From contig JACKFA010000005.1 in the NCBI GenBank assembly GCA_020632715.1, positions 310,001 through 374,000 on the forward strand: DNA of 64,000 nt, read 5' to 3'. The translations under genes were made by a program, and so were the position numbers. The notes under the pieces are model-generated. The model did not search any database. It was not told where the DNA came from and saw only the letters and a list, made by a program, of their open reading frames with translations. The stretch comes from Deltaproteobacteria bacterium (GTDB lineage: Bacteria; Myxococcota_A; UBA9042; PHBI01). Positions within the stretch are counted from its first letter, which is position 1, and each line of letters opens with the position of its first letter. Shown here piece after piece: positions 24,655 to 34,200 of the stretch.

Positions 24655-26246
24655 GGCAGGCAGAGGCCGATCTCCTCGCTCGTGAGGATGTCCGCGGTGC
24701 AGGTCGTGCCGGCGCAGTCGTCGTCCCCCGCGGCGAAGCGGCAGAGCGCGACGCAGGCGTTGCCTCCGTCGCCGGAGTTCAAGCAGAGCACGCCCTCGTC
24801 GCACCACTGGCCCGGCGTCGGGCACCCCTCTAGCAGCGCTCGGGGAAATTCTCCCGTCGCCAGGCTTGCTCTTGTGGTCTCAGGCGGCTCCGCTCGTCGG
24901 TCACGTACCTCGGGTACGCTCCCGCCTCGCGTAGCCACCTGCGACCACGACGCCGCGCCTGGCTCGGTCCGAATTTCCCCGAGCGCTGCGAGCGCCCCGA
25001 TGCGCGGCGACGCGACGTTGTCCGTGCACTGCCCCCAGCCGGGGCTGCCGGGGTTGCAGATCTCGTCGCTCCCGCACCCCGTCGGGCTCGTGAACGGCCT
25101 GCAGTACGCCCGGCAGGTGCCCGGGTGGCCCTCCCTCGCGCCGACGCAGGAGGCCGTGCCGACGCAGCGGATGTCGGCGTCGTTGCAGGGTGAGCCGGCG
25201 GGCGCGCTGCCCGACGGCAGGCAGAGCCCGCGCGTCCCGTCGTCGAGGGGCTGACAGCGGCGGCGCCCCGCCTCGGCGCAGCCGTTGTCGGCGTCGGGGA
25301 CGAACGGCGTGCAGCCCGGGAGGCACACGCCGACGACGGCGGAGCCGACCCCGACGCAGACGTCGTCCCCGTCGCACCACGCGTCGCCGAGGTCGGGCGC
25401 GCCGCGGTCGCAGGTCGCGAGGCAGGTCGGCGGCGCCCCCTCGCCGAGGTCGAGGCACGCGAGGCGCTCGCCGCAGGTGGCGCCGTCGTCGCACGCCTCG
25501 CCGAGCGCGCGGGAGCCGACGGGAGCGCAGTAGCCGGCGTCCGAGGAGGTCGGCTGGCAGCCGCTGCCCGGGCCGCAGACCCCCTTCGCGGCGGCGAACC
25601 CGCCGCACGCGGGGCGGCAGACGCCGACCCGGCCAGGAACGCCCGGGCCGTGCGCGGCGCAGGTCTCGCCGAGGCCGCAGGGGACGGTGTCGTCGTCGAG
25701 GGTGCAGGGCGCGGAGCAGCGACCGTCGGCGCAGAGGAGCCCGGCGCGGCAGGGGGTGTCGAGGTCGCAGGCGCCGCCGGGCGGGACCTGACCCGCGGGG
25801 GAGCAGATCCCCCTGCCCGGCGCGAGGGGCTCGCAGGTCCCCCCGTCGGCGCTGGCGTCCGCGCACTGCGCCGCCGACGCGAAGATCGACGCGCAGTTCG
25901 AGGCGAGGCACACCGCGGGCGCCCCGGGGTACGGGCTCGTGCAGGTGAGCATGGGCAGGTCGGCGCAGCTCCCCGACGCGCAAGTGGGCTCGCAGGTGAG
26001 CACCTCCGGGGCGCGCGTGTCGGCGGGGACGCAGGCGAGGTCGTCGTCGGCGCTCGGGAGGGTGCCGGGCGCGCAGGGCGCGTGCAGGATCGCGCAGCGC
26101 GTGCCGGCGGCGTCGGGGCCGGCGTCGGCGAGCGCGTCGGCGTCGCCGTCCGCCGCGTCGGCTGTGCTGCGATGGGAGCCGCTGCAGGCCGCGAGCGGGG
26201 CCACGAGGAGCGCCGCGAGCGCGAGCGTGGGCCTGGGGTGTGTCAC
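24651..26246 (-). CDS. Cys-rich lipoprotein, 531 aa, interrupted in frame by an insertion element
   Basis: A lipoprotein signal (TLALAALLVAPLAAC) and short Asp/Ala linker precede more than ten Cys-rich modules of the type GxxCxxxxxCxxGLxCxxGxC, common in myxobacterial surface proteins and probably disulfide-bonded rods. Residues ~420-470 differ sharply from the rest: they are Arg/Glu/Ser-rich, Cys-free and encoded by the palindromic element at 24833-24989. After it the Cys-rich pattern resumes (GCPTPGQWCDEGVLCL). The frame is preserved, so the product may still be made. GTG 26246 starts 15 bases after the stop of the Ig-like lipoprotein gene, and the stop overlaps the next gene by ATGA: a three-gene operon. 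Confidence 0.82.
   Translation of the reverse strand: MTHPRPTLALAALLVAPLAACSGSHRSTADAADGDADALADAGPDAAGTRCAILHAPCAPGTLPSADDDLACVPADTRAPEVLTCEPTCASGSCADLPMLTCTSPYPGAPAVCLASNCASIFASAAQCADASADGGTCEPLAPGRGICSPAGQVPPGGACDLDTPCRAGLLCADGRCSAPCTLDDDTVPCGLGETCAAHGPGVPGRVGVCRPACGGFAAAKGVCGPGSGCQPTSSDAGYCAPVGSRALGEACDDGATCGERLACLDLGEGAPPTCLATCDRGAPDLGDAWCDGDDVCVGVGSAVVGVCLPGCTPFVPDADNGCAEAGRRRCQPLDDGTRGLCLPSGSAPAGSPCNDADIRCVGTASCVGAREGHPGTCRAYCRPFTSPTGCGSDEICNPGSPGWGQCTDNVASPRIGALAALGEIRTEPGAASWSQVATRGGSVPEVRDRRAEPPETTRASLATGEFPRALLEGCPTPGQWCDEGVLCLNSGDGGNACVALCRFAAGDDDCAGTTCTADILTSEEIGLCLP
24833..24989. mobile_element. MITE/REP-like 157-bp palindromic element inside a gene
   Basis: Perfect 19-bp terminal inverted repeats (24833-24851 and 24971-24989; core AGCGCTCGGGGAAATTC) bound a 157-bp segment. 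Interior halves also pair imperfectly, down to a central GTACC-TCG-GGTAC, so one strand can fold into a single long hairpin. It encodes no transposase. Its AT-richer ends and Cys-free translation differ from the surrounding Cys-rich gene. Non-autonomous transposition (MITE or REP type) is the likely origin. No clear target-site duplication is visible. Confidence 0.66.
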
Positions 26247-26261
26247 GGGGGCTCCGGCGCG

Positions 26262-27575
26262 CTACTTGCGGTCGCTGCGGGTGAAGTACCAGAGGGAGAG
26301 GATGTTGTTGCCGCCGCAAGGGACCATGCGGAGGGCGGTGCCGGGCGCGCCGGGCGGCGTCTGGAGGCAGGCCTCGGCCCCTCTCAGGTTGTTCTTGATG
26401 TAGTAGACCGAGACGCTCTGGTTGGGCCCGAGCTCCCCCGTTCGACCGCTGCGGCTGATGAAGGTCCACGCCTGGCCGAACTGACCGGCCCAGGGCGCGA
26501 CGGACAGGACGGCGGTCGGCCCCGGGTCGGTCAGCGCCTGGGCGGCGGCGCGGTTCCAGAGCCCGAAGCTCTTCCCGTCGTTCAGGGGGACGACGTACCA
26601 GTCCGTGCTCTCGCTGGCGGTCTGGGTCATGACGGGGTTCACCCCGTCGATGCCGATGAGCCAGCCGTCGCCGAGGCCCTCCACACGCAGTTGATAGTAG
26701 TAGCCGGGGTCGAGGACGGATGTCGTGAAGCCGAAGACGTAGGGCTCGGCGAGGGCGGCGCCGGCGACGCTGCGGACGCCGCGCGTGACGGTGACGTCGA
26801 CGCGCGCGCCGTACTCGGGGAACCCGGTGCTCGCCGGGAACCACTGGATGACGGTGCCCTCGTCGCCCGTGGCGCCGTCGGGCTGGATGACGCGGAGGTC
26901 GCCCGCGGGGATGGGGGCGTCGTCGTAGTGGACGCCGTCGACCCAGCCGGTCGTGCGGACCACGATGGTGTCGCCCGTGACGCTGTGGCGGTCGATGGGC
27001 GCGTCGAAGGTGACGCGGATGGCGTCGAAGGCGCGCACGTCGGCGGCGCCGGCGAGGGGCTCGACCGCGGTGACGTGGATGGCGGGGAGGGTCTGGAAGG
27101 CCCAGGTGACGGGGGTGCCGAGGAGAGCGCCGTCGGCGGCGGCGAGATCCGCGCCGATCGTCACGCGGAGCACGGTGCCGCTCGGGAGCGGATCGTAGGG
27201 GGTGAGGGTGAGGGTGGCGCCGTCGACGACGAGCTCGCCGTAGTAGACGGCGGTCGTGGTCGTGAGCGCGACGGTGGCGTCGCTGACGCTGTCGGCGTCG
27301 ATGGCGCGCGAGAAGGTGACGGTGATGGGGGAGGCGACGCCGACGGTGGCGTCGCTCGCGGGGACGTGGCCGACGACGGTGAGGGGGCCGGCGGTCGCGG
27401 TGTCCGGGGCGGGGTCCGTGTCGGGGACGTCGGCCGGGGCGGTGTCGGCGGGGGCGGCGGTGTCGGTGACGGCGGTGTCGGCGGCGTCCGTGGCGCCGCG
27501 GCCGCTGTCGGAGCCGCACGCGGCGCCGGCGGCGACCGCGCAGACGAAGAGGAGGAGCCGGCGGATGGCCGTCAT
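26262..27575 (-). CDS. Lipoprotein with two Big_5/SbsA-like Ig domains, 437 aa
   Basis: The first gene of the three-gene operon. Signal MTAIRRLLLFVCAVAAGAAC with its lipobox is followed by a Thr/Asp/Ala/Pro linker (~residues 28-62). Two Ig-like domains of the Big_5/SbsA type come next: VGHVPASDATVGVASPITVT ... FSRAIDADSVSDATVALT, and VEPLAGAADVRAFDAIRVTF ... LTVTRGVRSVAGAAL-type end. The ~130-residue C terminus (DPGYYYQLRVEGLGDGWLIG ... GNNILSLWYFTRSDRK) has a ricin/beta-trefoil-like flavour (Q-x-W strands, WYF), which I cannot confirm. A surface binding or structural role is inferred. Confidence 0.84.
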   Translation of the reverse strand: MTAIRRLLLFVCAVAAGAACGSDSGRGATDAADTAVTDTAAPADTAPADVPDTDPAPDTATAGPLTVVGHVPASDATVGVASPITVTFSRAIDADSVSDATVALTTTTAVYYGELVVDGATLTLTPYDPLPSGTVLRVTIGADLAAADGALLGTPVTWAFQTLPAIHVTAVEPLAGAADVRAFDAIRVTFDAPIDRHSVTGDTIVVRTTGWVDGVHYDDAPIPAGDLRVIQPDGATGDEGTVIQWFPASTGFPEYGARVDVTVTRGVRSVAGAALAEPYVFGFTTSVLDPGYYYQLRVEGLGDGWLIGIDGVNPVMTQTASESTDWYVVPLNDGKSFGLWNRAAAQALTDPGPTAVLSVAPWAGQFGQAWTFISRSGRTGELGPNQSVSVYYIKNNLRGAEACLQTPPGAPGTALRMVPCGGNNILSLWYFTRSDRK

Positions 27576-27665
27576 GGAGCACCTCGGTGGCGCGCGTGCT
27601 GGGTGATGTGCTGCACGTTACACCGAGGGAAGCGCGGGGTCACACCGCGCGGCGGGAGTGTTCGG

Positions 27666-28517
27666 TCAGGATGTCGCGGGAGGCGCGTCGGAGGCGGCGC
27701 CGCCGTAGCCCTCGGGGGGGATCTTGAAGAGGCGGGCGGCGGTCTTCCAGGCGACGTTCTCGCGCTGCTCGGCGGTGAGATCGAGGGAGTCGAGGAACTT
27801 GATGTAGGACTTCATGCCGACGAGGGGCCAGTCGCTGCCGTAGAGGAGCTGCTTCCCGGGGTCGCCCATGTAGGTGACCATGTCGCGGACGCGCTTGTAG
27901 ACGTAGCGCTCGAAGGCGTACGAGAAGTCGCCGAGCGTGAGCCCGGAGACGTCGGCGAAGACGTTGTCGTTCTTGTAGAGGACCTCGGCGGTGTCCTGGA
28001 ACCAGGGGTTGCCGAGGTGGCAGATGACGAACTTCACGTCGGGGAAGTCGACGGCGACGTCGTCGACGAGGAGCGGGTGGGCCTGGCGGACCTTGGCGTG
28101 CTTGCTGTAGGTGTCGCCGCAGTGGATCATGACGGGGACGTCGTGCTTGGCGGCGATGCGGAAGACGGCCTCGAGGGAGGGGTCGTTGATGGCGTAGCGG
28201 TCGTAGCCCGGGTAGAGCTTGATGCCGCGGACGAGGCCGTCGCGGATGCGCTCCTCCATGTGGAAGAGGTCGGTGCGGGCGTCGCCGCGCCAGCGGAGGC
28301 CCTCGACGAGGGAGAGGCGCGGGTTCTGGCCGATGACGGCGAGGAGCTCCTCGGCGCTCGGGCGCTGGAGGTCGATCTTGTAGGAGGTGAGGACCACGGC
28401 GTGGTCGATGCCGTTGGCGTCCATCTCGGCGAGCAGGTGCCCGACGTTCTCGGCGGTCGGGCGGACGTCGCTCTCGTGGTAGTTGTTGAGGTGGACGTGG
28501 CAGTCGATCAGCGGCAT
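27666..28517 (-). CDS. Amidohydrolase-2 family metal-dependent hydrolase, 283 aa
   Basis: A TIM-barrel hydrolase of the amidohydrolase_2 family (PF04909, which includes ACMSD-like decarboxylases). Metal and active-site motifs appear in order: LIDCHVHLNNY (residues 3-13), GIKLYPGY, MIHCGDTYSKH, CHLGNPW and YGSDWP (catalytic Asp). The length is normal for the family. The start at 28517 has an excellent AAGGAGG site. It has no signal peptide and acts in the cytoplasm on an unknown substrate. It stands alone between divergent genes, with no pathway context. Confidence 0.9.
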   Translation of the reverse strand: MPLIDCHVHLNNYHESDVRPTAENVGHLLAEMDANGIDHAVVLTSYKIDLQRPSAEELLAVIGQNPRLSLVEGLRWRGDARTDLFHMEERIRDGLVRGIKLYPGYDRYAINDPSLEAVFRIAAKHDVPVMIHCGDTYSKHAKVRQAHPLLVDDVAVDFPDVKFVICHLGNPWFQDTAEVLYKNDNVFADVSGLTLGDFSYAFERYVYKRVRDMVTYMGDPGKQLLYGSDWPLVGMKSYIKFLDSLDLTAEQRENVAWKTAARLFKIPPEGYGGAASDAPPATS

Positions 28518-28658
28518 GGGCTCCTCCTTGGCTGCGCCGGGGCGACAGGGGAGGTTACCCACGAGGCGCCGCGAGGGAACCCGCGGCGACCCGCGCCGCG
28601 TGTGACGGCGCGCGTCTCGTGCTTGTGGCGCGGTGGACGGCTCTGCTACTCCCGTCTC

Positions 28659-29789
28659 ATGAGCCGTTCGCGCCGCGAGGTGTCTCGTCTCTGCGTCCTC
28701 GCGGTGGTCGCGGCGGCGCTGTTGGCCGCGTCGTGCAACGACCCGAAGCACGGGACGGTCGCGCGTGGGCGCGTCGTCGTGGCCGAGCCTGCGGACGTGG
28801 CGGGGCCCGAGGACGTCGTCGAGGACACGCTCCCCGCGACGCCGGCGCTCGTCGAGTGCGGCCGCGAGACGGTCCGCGTGCGCGGGCTCGACGACGTGGC
28901 GGCGCTTCTGGTCATGGACAGATCGAGCAGCATGGCGACACGGGACAAATGGCGGCTCACGCAGGAGGCGGTCGGCGTGGCGCTCGCGGCGTACGACCGG
29001 CACATCCGCTTCGGGCTGCTCATGTTCCCGCAGGCCGCTGACCAATGCGCCCTCGAGCCCGAGCCGGACGTGCAGATCGACTTCGAGACCGGCCCCGAGA
29101 TCGTCCAGCGCATGGCGAGCTCGTCGACGCTCCGCGGGACGCCCACCGGCTCCGCGCTCGAGGCGGCGCGCGACATCCTCCTCGACCAGGTGCCGGACGC
29201 GGACCACCGCGTCGTCATCCTCGCGACCGACGGCGGCCCGAGCTGCCCCGCGCGCTGCTGGATGTGCACCTCGCCGACCACCGGCGGCTGCGCCGACGGC
29301 GCCTGCGGCGCGTGCGACGACAAGTACGACTGCGCCGTCGCCGAGGCGCTGAACGCCGTCGACGACCTCGCGGACGAGGGGATCCCCACCTACGTCATCG
29401 GCATCTTCCGCACGGACACCGCCGAGGGCGTGCTGAACGAGATGGCGACGCGCGGCGGCACAGCGCTCGGCGGCGCCTCCGGCGGGAACCTCTTCTACGA
29501 GACCACGAACGGCGGCGACATCGCGCGCGCGATGATCAGCATCGCGCTCGGCGTCGACGGGTGCTCGGCGAAGCTCACGCCGCGCGACGAGGCGTACGAC
29601 CAGATTGTCGTGTCCGTCGGGGACCGGGCGCTCCCGCGCGACGCGGCCCACGCGCAAGGGTACGACCTCGAGGAGGAGGGCGCCGGCGTCAGGCTCTTCG
29701 GGGCGGCGTGCCTCGACGCGGTCGACGACGAGGGCGGCGAGGTGACCGTCCGGTACCTCTGCGCGCCAGACGCCGACGCGGGCGGCTGA
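28659..29789 (+). CDS. Von Willebrand factor A-domain lipoprotein, 376 aa
   Basis: The lipoprotein signal (VSRLCVLAVVAAALLAASC) is followed by a vWA domain with an intact MIDAS core: VMDRSSSM (DxSxS, near residue 87), a Thr in LRGTPTGSALEAARDIL, and VVILATDGGPSCP. Two Cys-rich loops interrupt the domain after the third motif (CPARCWMCTSPTTGGC and CGACDDKYDC), typical of myxobacterial vWA lipoproteins. It is probably an outer-membrane or periplasmic protein binding a protein ligand through a divalent metal. ATG 28659 is chosen for the signal. No operon partner is evident. Confidence 0.86.
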   Translation: MSRSRREVSRLCVLAVVAAALLAASCNDPKHGTVARGRVVVAEPADVAGPEDVVEDTLPATPALVECGRETVRVRGLDDVAALLVMDRSSSMATRDKWRLTQEAVGVALAAYDRHIRFGLLMFPQAADQCALEPEPDVQIDFETGPEIVQRMASSSTLRGTPTGSALEAARDILLDQVPDADHRVVILATDGGPSCPARCWMCTSPTTGGCADGACGACDDKYDCAVAEALNAVDDLADEGIPTYVIGIFRTDTAEGVLNEMATRGGTALGGASGGNLFYETTNGGDIARAMISIALGVDGCSAKLTPRDEAYDQIVVSVGDRALPRDAAHAQGYDLEEEGAGVRLFGAACLDAVDDEGGEVTVRYLCAPDADAGG

Positions 29790-29829
29790 GCGGCCCGGAG
29801 CCTTGTTCCGCGGTCGGAACCTCCCTACC

Positions 29830-30512
29830 ATGCTCGCCATTGTCTCGACGCGCGCCACCCTCGATCCACCCGCGACCGACGACGTCGTCTACCCGAGCAG
29901 CGATTGTCAGCCGATGTATGACAACACCAGGCAGTTCGAGTGGATCGTCACGTTGAAGGAGAACATCGACGCCATCCGGCCGGACGACTTCGTCGCGGGC
30001 GACCTGCTCTGGTACCCGGTCGAAGGCCACGTCGAGATCCGCGTCGCGCCGGACGTGCTCGTCGTGCCCGGCCGCCCCAAGGGACACCGCGGGTCCTACA
30101 TCCAGCACCGCGAGGCGGCGTGCCCCCGAAGGTCGTCATCGAGGTCCTCTCTCCCGGCAACTCCGCGGCGGAGATGATGAGGAAGACGTTCTTCTATCAG
30201 CAGCACGGCGCGGACGAGCTCATCATCGTCGACCCGGACACCGAAGACGGCGCCGCCTACGTGCGCAACGAGCAAGGCAACTTCGCGGTCACGCCGTCGC
30301 TCGACGGCTGGACGAGCCCGTTCCTCGGGATCCGCTTCGCGCGGATGGACGGTCAGCTCGCGGTCTTCCGACCGGACGGGACCCGCTTCCGGACGTTCGC
30401 CGAGCTCGAGGCGCAGGTGCGCGAGGCCGCGCAGCGCGCCGACGAGGCCGCGCAGCGCGCCGAACGCCTCGCCGCGAAGCTCCGCGAGCTCGGGGTCGAC
30501 CCCGACGCCTGA
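29830..30512 (+). pseudogene. Uma2-family (PD-(D/E)XK nuclease-like) gene, frameshifted
   Basis: Two adjoining frames reconstruct one Uma2/DUF820 protein. Frame one runs from ATG 29830 to about 30117 and contains the first acidic motif (RVAPDVLVVPGRPKGHRGSY). Frame two continues with the core VIEVLSPGNSAAEM, LIIVDPDTEDG and a C-terminal amphipathic helix. A one-base deletion (or two-base insertion) near 30115-30120, just before PPKVVIEV, separates them. The nuclease-like Asp and Glu-x-Val-type residues are all present once joined, so this is either a recent inactivation or a sequencing error. Uma2 genes are highly multiplied in some bacteria; their function is unknown. Confidence 0.76.
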
Positions 30513-30527
30513 GGCGTCGGCCCCGAC

Positions 30528-30887
30528 TCAGAACCGCCGCTCGCGACAGCCGTCGCCCTGGGTCGACGGCGCGGTGATGTCGTCGACAGCCAGGTCGAGC
30601 GCGGCGCCCGACCTCTCGCCGCCCACGAGCACCTGCGCTGGAGCGCCGCCCTCGGACGCGACGCCCGCGAGGTCGACGTGCAGCGTCGCTCCCGGCCCCA
30701 CGCCGGCGCAGACGACCTCGACGCTCGCGTCGACCTCCTGCGAGGCCACCCGCGCGCACGCAGCGCCCGCCACCGTCACCGTCGGCCCGCCACCAGCCGC
30801 CGCCTTCACCGGCTGCGACAGCGCGAGCAGCACCTTGTCCCCACACACCGTCACAGTCCTCATGACCGGGGCGTCGTCCGGCGACAC
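30528..30887 (-). CDS. Hypothetical protein fragment, possibly 5'-truncated
   Basis: The frame from GTG 30887 gives 119 residues of strand-rich, protein-like sequence (MRTVTVCGDKVLLALSQPVK, VTVAGAACARVASQEVDASV), ending TQGDGCRERRF. Protein-like sequence continues upstream of the GTG in the same frame (KPGAGEAGPIVGRVSPDD) until a TGA near 30960, with no good start. This suggests the C-terminal remnant of a longer, Ig-like or secreted protein. No signal peptide or family is recognised. It sits between two broken genes in a region of gene decay. Confidence 0.38.
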   Translation of the reverse strand: MSPDDAPVMRTVTVCGDKVLLALSQPVKAAAGGGPTVTVAGAACARVASQEVDASVEVVCAGVGPGATLHVDLAGVASEGGAPAQVLVGGERSGAALDLAVDDITAPSTQGDGCRERRF

Positions 30888-30948
30888 GCGCCCGACGATG
30901 GGCCCGGCCTCTCCCGCTCCCGGCTTCCACGTCGCGTGGCGGAGGGAC

Positions 30949-31206
30949 CCATTCAGACCTCACGGAGCGTGGGCCGACCGCTGCACGCTGACACGGAACC
31001 GCCGATCGCATCAGCGGCTCCGCGACCGACGCGGGCTCCTCGCCGTAGACCGCGTCGAGCGCCGCCGTCGTCGCGGCGTCTTCGTGCTCGCGAAGCAACC
31101 TCTCCATCGCGCGCTGGAAGAGCTCGCTGCGAGATACGCCTAGCCGCGAGGCGAGCGCGTCGGCGTCTCGAAAGAGCTGATCCGGAAGCGAGATCGCGGT
31201 CTTCAT
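30949..31206 (-). pseudogene. Ribbon-helix-helix antitoxin, orphan, C terminus lost
   Basis: The first ~60 residues are a clear MazE/CopG-type ribbon-helix-helix antitoxin: MKTAISLPDQLFRDADALAS, RLGVSRSELFQRAMERLLRE, then DAVYGEEPAS. After about residue 86 (SVRSEW) there is no stop; the frame runs on into Arg-rich nonsense to 30289. No toxin gene follows. A deletion that joined the antitoxin to unrelated sequence is the likely history. An intact palindrome lies just upstream (31216-31233). Confidence 0.62.
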
Positions 31207-31215
31207 GAACGCACG

Positions 31216-31233
31216 GTATGACTCGGGTCATAC
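31216..31233. promoter_or_regulatory. Operator-like palindrome for the RHH antitoxin
   Basis: GTATGAC-TCGG-GTCATAC has perfect 7-bp arms and lies 10 bases upstream of the antitoxin ATG. RHH antitoxins typically bind such palindromes to autoregulate. It also sits just downstream of the SMC-like gene's stop codon. Confidence 0.55.
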
Positions 31234-31258
31234 TCGGTCAAGCTCAAGGACGGCGCGG

Positions 31259-34200
31259 CTACGACGCCTGGTCACCCCACGGCGACGGCGCCTCCGCCTT
31301 CCGGAAGACGCGCATCCCCGTCACCCGGTACTCGACGGGCTCCGCGGCCGCGCGCACGCTCCCGTCCTCCGTCGCCGTGACGTGCGTGTCGCCCGACACC
31401 TGGTCGCGCTGGTCGTTCACGAGCCGGATCCGGTTCGGCAGCGTCGAGAGCGCCTCGAGGTCGTGCACGCCCGTCGTGAACACGAGCTGCACCCCCATCT
31501 CCCGCGCCACCGAGCGCTGGAGCTCGAGCAGCGGCACGCTCGAGCACGTCCCGATGGGGTTGTCGAGCACCAGCACCCCGGCGTCCGCCCCGCCCCGCCC
31601 GCGCGTCTGCGCGCGCAACTTCGCGAGCGTGCAGTACAAGAGGATCGCGCTCGTCAGCTGCTGACCACGCGAGAAGCTCGTCATCTCCGTGATCCCCACG
31701 CGCTCCGTGCGGAGCACCGCGTCCGGCTTCAGGATCGTCACGCGGAACCCCTGCGGCGCCAGCGCCAGCACCGACTTCTGCGCGAGCTCGAGCCCCTTCG
31801 GCACCCGCGCCTCCGCCACCATCGCGTCGATGAGCGGCGACAACAGCGCCGCGCGCTCGTCGTACTGCTCCGGCGTCCGGAAGCCCACCTGCAGGAACGC
31901 CCGCCCGCCCCACGGCCCGAGCCCGCCCGGGAGCGTGCTCGCCCGCGGCGCCCGCGCGAGGAGGCGCGCCGCGTCGCGCGCCACCGCGTCCATCCCGTCG
32001 AGGATCAGCGCCCGGTGCCGCTCGATCTGCGCCAGCGCCTGCGCGATCACGCTCGCCCGCGACTCGAGCGCCTCGTGCCACGCCGGCGCGCCGAGGATCA
32101 CCTCCGCCACGTCGCCCTTCAGCCGCTCCCGCAGCTGGCTCCGGTGCTCCGCGAACCCCTCCGAGTACGCCACCCGCCGCACCCGCTCCGCCTGCGACGC
32201 CACGCGCTCCTTCGCCGTCCCCTCGAGGCCGCGCACCTTCCGGAGCCGCTCCGCCGCGTGCCGCACCAGCTCCGCCACGCTCGCGTCGTCCGCCGGCAGC
32301 GGCATCGGCGCCACCGTCTCGAGCGGCGCCTCGCCGAGCACCTCGAGCAGGAGCTCGCGCCGCTGCTCGCGCGTCCGCGCGCTCCGCCGCAGGTGCTCCC
32401 CCTCGAGCGCCAGCCGGTCGCGCGTGACGACCGCCTCCTCGACCCGCGCCGCCGCCTCCCGCGTCCGCGCGTACCAGACCGCCGCCCGCTCGCGCGCCTC
32501 CGCCGCGGTCGCCGGGGGCGCCTCGTCCGGCGGCAGGTCGTCCGCCGCGCGCTGCCGCACGAGCTGCTGAAGCCGCTCGCGCCGCTGCCGCACGCGCTCC
32601 GTGAGCTGCCCCACCGCCTCGACCACGTCGCGGAGCTGCCGATCGATGCGCGCCTCCTCGTCGGGCAAGGCCGCGCCGTGCTCGTCGACGAGCCGCTGCA
32701 CGAACGCCTCGTCCAGGCCGCGCACCGCGCGCCGGTACGCCGCCCGCGCGTCCTTCAGCCGGTCCTCGAGCTGGTCGAGCTCCCCCTGGAGCCGCGAGCT
32801 CGACACGTGCTGCTCGTACGCCCGCCGGTCGAGCGCCCAGCGCTCGCGCGCCTCGGCGATCCCCACCGTCGGCTCCTCCGGGAGCGGACCGCACATGTCG
32901 ATCCCCGCCCGCTCCGCCGCCAGCGCGTCGAGCGAGCGCGTGAGCTCCGAGACCTGGCTCCGCTGCTCCTCCTCGCGGTGCGCCGCCACCTCGAGGCGCC
33001 CCTCGAGCACCACGAGCTCGGCCTCCCGCGACTCGCGCAGCTTCCGCGCCTCCTCCTCGACCGCCCGCAGCTCCGGCACGAGCCGCTCGTGGTCGTCGCA
33101 GAACGCCTTGAGCCGCGTCACGACGCGCTCCGCGTGCTGCAGGTCCCGCTCGAGCTCGCGCTCCTCGGTCTCCGCGCCCGCGAGCGTCGCCTTCACGTCG
33201 ACCTTCTCCGCCGCGAGCCGCTCGAGCTCCCGCACCGCGATGGCCGCGCGCTGCGCCGCCCCGTCGCGCTCCTGCGCGAGCCCCTCGAGCCGCCCCTCGC
33301 CCCAGGTCGCGAAGTAGCGCTCCACCTCGGCCGCGAGCGCCTCGCACGCCGCGCGCTCGTCGCGCACCGCCCGCTCGTCCGCCCGCCGCCCCTCGATCCG
33401 CCCGAGCAGCGCCTCCCGCGCCTCGCTCGCCGCCACGTGGTCCCAGCTGCCGGCGCTCGCCGGGCACACGACCGCGATGGCGCCGTCGCCCGCGGGCAGC
33501 GGCGCGCCGCTCACCGAGACCGCCACGGGCCGCGAGAGGCCCGCCACCGTCCCGAGGTCGTGCGCGACCTGGAGCGCCCGCGCGTCCGGCACGATGACGC
33601 CCGAGAAGCGCGCCGGCGCCGCCACGAGGTGCGCCTGCCGCTCGTCCGCGGGCACGTGGTCCGCGAGCCACGCCGTCGCCGCGCGCGCGTCGACCCCGCG
33701 CTGGGTGAGCGCGGCCACCACGCGCTCCACGTCGCGCGACGGCGGGAGGAGCCCGTCCTTGTCGAGGCCGTCGACCGCCCGCACGTCCTCGGCCCCGTCC
33801 ACGGCGAGCTGCAGGAGCCGCCGCTGCGCTTGCTCCGCGCGCGTCCGGAGGCGCCGCCCGAGCCCGGCCTGCTCCGGCGCCGGGGCGAGCCCCGTCTCGC
33901 CGACGTCGACCAGGAGCGGATCCTCCTGGAGCCGCCCGCGCCAGACCAGCGCCTGATCGTAGCGCGCGCCGAGCTGCCGCGCCCGCTCGTCCTGCCGGGT
34001 CCGCTCGGTGTCGAGCTCGCGCCGCTGCTCGTCGAGCGCGCCCAGGCGCTCGCGCGCGGCCTCGATGGTGCGGCGCACCTCGGCCCGCCGCCCCGCGATG
34101 CGCTCGACGCCCGACATCCAGCGGACCAGGGCCTGGCCGCCGTCCTCACGCGGCTCGAGCGCCTGCACCGAGCGCAGCGCCTCGCGCGCGCGGTCCCGCT

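Noticed and set aside
30289..31206. Full 305-codon reading of the antitoxin frame
   Set aside because: After about residue 86 the translation is Arg-rich nonsense overlapping other genes; only the RHH part is credible.
28500..31260. A JetD/MksG-type nuclease gene completing the SMC system
   Set aside because: No Toprim or JetD-like sequence is seen near the operon. The Uma2 gene is a different nuclease-like family and is frameshifted and on the other strand.
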